DNA of 6,402 nucleotides, taken from the NCBI GenBank assembly GCA_002389295.1, contig DGOE01000010.1, positions 14,774 to 21,175 on the forward strand. Direction: 5' to 3'. Position 1 is the stretch's first letter; each line of letters begins with the position of its first letter. This stretch comes from Flavobacteriales bacterium UBA4474 (GTDB lineage Bacteria; Bacteroidota; Bacteroidia; Flavobacteriales_D; Sanyastnellaceae). This document shows, piece by piece, positions 5,330-6,402 of the stretch. Below the pieces are notes generated by a model that worked only from the letters and a program-made list of their open reading frames with translations, ran no database searches and was not told where the DNA came from. Both the position numbers and the translations under genes were made by a program.

Positions 5330-6402
5330 ATGGCGGTTTGCTTTCTTTCGAGCGTGCGGTTGCGGCGCTTCACCGGGTGGGTGTTGGGGCTCCTCATGGC
5401 GGGCGGGGCGATGGCCCAGGATCAGGTCTATTACCTCAACGGAAATGCCCTGAACACCGGGGAGGACTGCTACCAGCTGACGACCAATTCGGGCTTTCAG
5501 GTGGGCAGCGTGTGGTACGCCGATCAGGTGGACCTCAGCCAGTCCCTGGACCTGCAGTTCGTGCTGAATCTGGGGGACAGCGACCAAGGCGCGGACGGCA
5601 TCTGCTTTGTGCTCCAGACGGTGGGCGTGGATGCACTCGGCGATGCCGGGGGCGGATTGGGGTTTCTCGGAGAGGACTTTCTTCCCTCCTTCGCCATCGA
5701 GTTCGATACGTATCAGAATGGCAATTATGGAGACCCTTTCGGAGATCACATTGCGATGGTATCCAACGGAAACGTAGACCACACGGCCGGGACCGCCATT
5801 GCAGGGCCGGTGCAGGCCGACGCCTTCAGCGCCGACATCGAGGACGGTGAGGACCACCAAGGACGGGTCACCTGGGATCCCGTGGAGCAGGTGGTGCGCG
5901 TGTACTTTGACTGCGAGCTGCGACTCGAAGGCTTCATAGACCTGGTGGACGACATCTTTCAAGGGCAGAACCAAGTGTTCTTTGGCTTCACGGCGGGTAC
6001 GGGAGGCTCGGTCAATGTGCAAACCGTATGTCTGGAGGAGAACATCCTGGGGAGTGCGGAACAGAGTTTTGTTTGCCCCGGTGCGGAGTTGCAGTTAAAC
6101 GTGCCGAGCCCGGATGGCACGGCTGTGTGGAGTCCGGGAGTCTATCTCGATGATTCGCTCTCCGCATCTCCTGTCGTGACACCGCCGGAGGGGCTGAGCG
6201 CACCGTTGATCTATGTCGCTGAGTATGTCGATCAATGCGGGGCAGATGTCACGGACACCATACAGCTCAACGTGGCGGTCATGACCGCAGAGGTGTTGGG
6301 CGTGACGAATTTGACCTGCGACAACCCTTCCTTATCGCTCACTGCAGAGAGCAACTTCCCCGGACCATTGGACTATACCTGGACAGCCGTGACGGGCAGC
6401 AT
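5330..6402 (+). CDS. Secreted L-type lectin-domain protein with Ig/PKD-like downstream region (C-terminus beyond window)
   Basis: The frame is open from the ATG at 5330 to the window edge (357 full codons). Residues 1-29 form a signal peptide (RLRR, then WVLGLLMAGG, cleavage after AMA before QD). Residues 32-236 form an L-type (legume-lectin-like) domain: ADG at 88-90 and EFDTYQN at 124-130, followed by DP at 135-136 and H140. From about 245 to 320 comes a cysteine-containing beta-rich segment (CPGAELQL, W-SPG, YVAEYVDQCG) resembling the Ig/PKD-like domains of Bacteroidota surface proteins, and a further one starts at about 330. The expected role is extracellular glycan binding. GTG at 5354 is an alternative start giving a shorter signal peptide; there is no Shine-Dalgarno sequence to decide. 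Such proteins often end in a gliding-associated or type IX sorting domain, but that part lies outside the window. It diverges from the cysteine-rich operon. Confidence 0.88.
   Translation, partial: MAVCFLSSVRLRRFTGWVLGLLMAGGAMAQDQVYYLNGNALNTGEDCYQLTTNSGFQVGSVWYADQVDLSQSLDLQFVLNLGDSDQGADGICFVLQTVGVDALGDAGGGLGFLGEDFLPSFAIEFDTYQNGNYGDPFGDHIAMVSNGNVDHTAGTAIAGPVQADAFSADIEDGEDHQGRVTWDPVEQVVRVYFDCELRLEGFIDLVDDIFQGQNQVFFGFTAGTGGSVNVQTVCLEENILGSAEQSFVCPGAELQLNVPSPDGTAVWSPGVYLDDSLSASPVVTPPEGLSAPLIYVAEYVDQCGADVTDTIQLNVAVMTAEVLGVTNLTCDNPSLSLTAESNFPGPLDYTWTAVTGS
5423..6037 (+). other. L-type lectin domain (residues 32-236)
   Basis: The metal-site segment EFDTYQNGNYGDPFGDHI aligns with VELDTYPNTDIGDPSYPHI of concanavalin A with no gap. 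E124, D126, Y128, N130, D135 and H140 correspond to E8, D10, Y12, N14, D19 and H24. The upstream ADG (88-90) matches the conserved Asp loop at the sugar site. The order is that of ordinary, non-permuted legume lectins. Confidence 0.85.

Noticed and set aside
5269..5850. A plus-strand open frame starting at a GTG at 5269 and overlapping the lectin gene.
   Set aside because: The translation is Arg/Gly-rich and matches nothing; the frame at 5330 gives a signal peptide and a conserved lectin metal site over the same bases.
5192..6022. The large minus-strand reading frame stays open for 277 more codons upstream, to 6022.
   Set aside because: It lies antisense to the well-supported lectin gene, and the ATG at 5191 opens a clear signal peptide. 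The extension is a shadow frame.

Overview
The window looks like part of a marine-type Bacteroidota chromosome, most likely Flavobacteriales. The clues are long secreted modular proteins built from cysteine-rich GCTDxxACNYD...DDGSC repeats, Asp-rich calcium-type repeats, an L-type lectin with an Ig/PKD-like region, and no Shine-Dalgarno sequence before the starts. The assignment rests on protein style only; no housekeeping or RNA gene is present.

Layout. Two large genes lie on the minus strand and one on the plus strand, diverging from a 138-base intergenic region (5192-5329). The first minus gene (5191 to 1352, 1279 residues, complete) encodes a signal peptide, an unrecognised N-terminal domain, a lamin-tail-like domain, a long array of cysteine-rich repeats, a block of thrombospondin-3-like and CGVCNGPG modules, and one dockerin/EF-hand loop at the C-terminus. 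Its stop overlaps the start of the second minus gene in an ATGA (1355 to beyond base 1, 451 codons visible). That gene carries the same unrecognised domain and the same module types in a different order. The two are therefore tandem paralogues, probably co-transcribed. The plus-strand gene (5330 to beyond 6402) encodes a secreted L-type lectin whose metal-site residues match concanavalin A in identity and spacing.

All three products carry signal peptides and are rich in likely calcium sites. A plausible reading is a locus for extracellular, disulfide-stabilised, calcium-binding surface or matrix proteins beside a carbohydrate-binding protein. The sequence shows this only through domain content; no enzyme, secretion component or regulator is present. 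The most informative observations are the correlated loss of two cysteines in two repeat units (which predicts disulfide pairing), an abrupt GC change inside the large gene exactly where module type changes, and the paralogous domain pair with shuffled architecture. I see no tRNA, rRNA, CRISPR, insertion sequence or convincing terminator. Apart from the divergent promoter region, the window is entirely coding.
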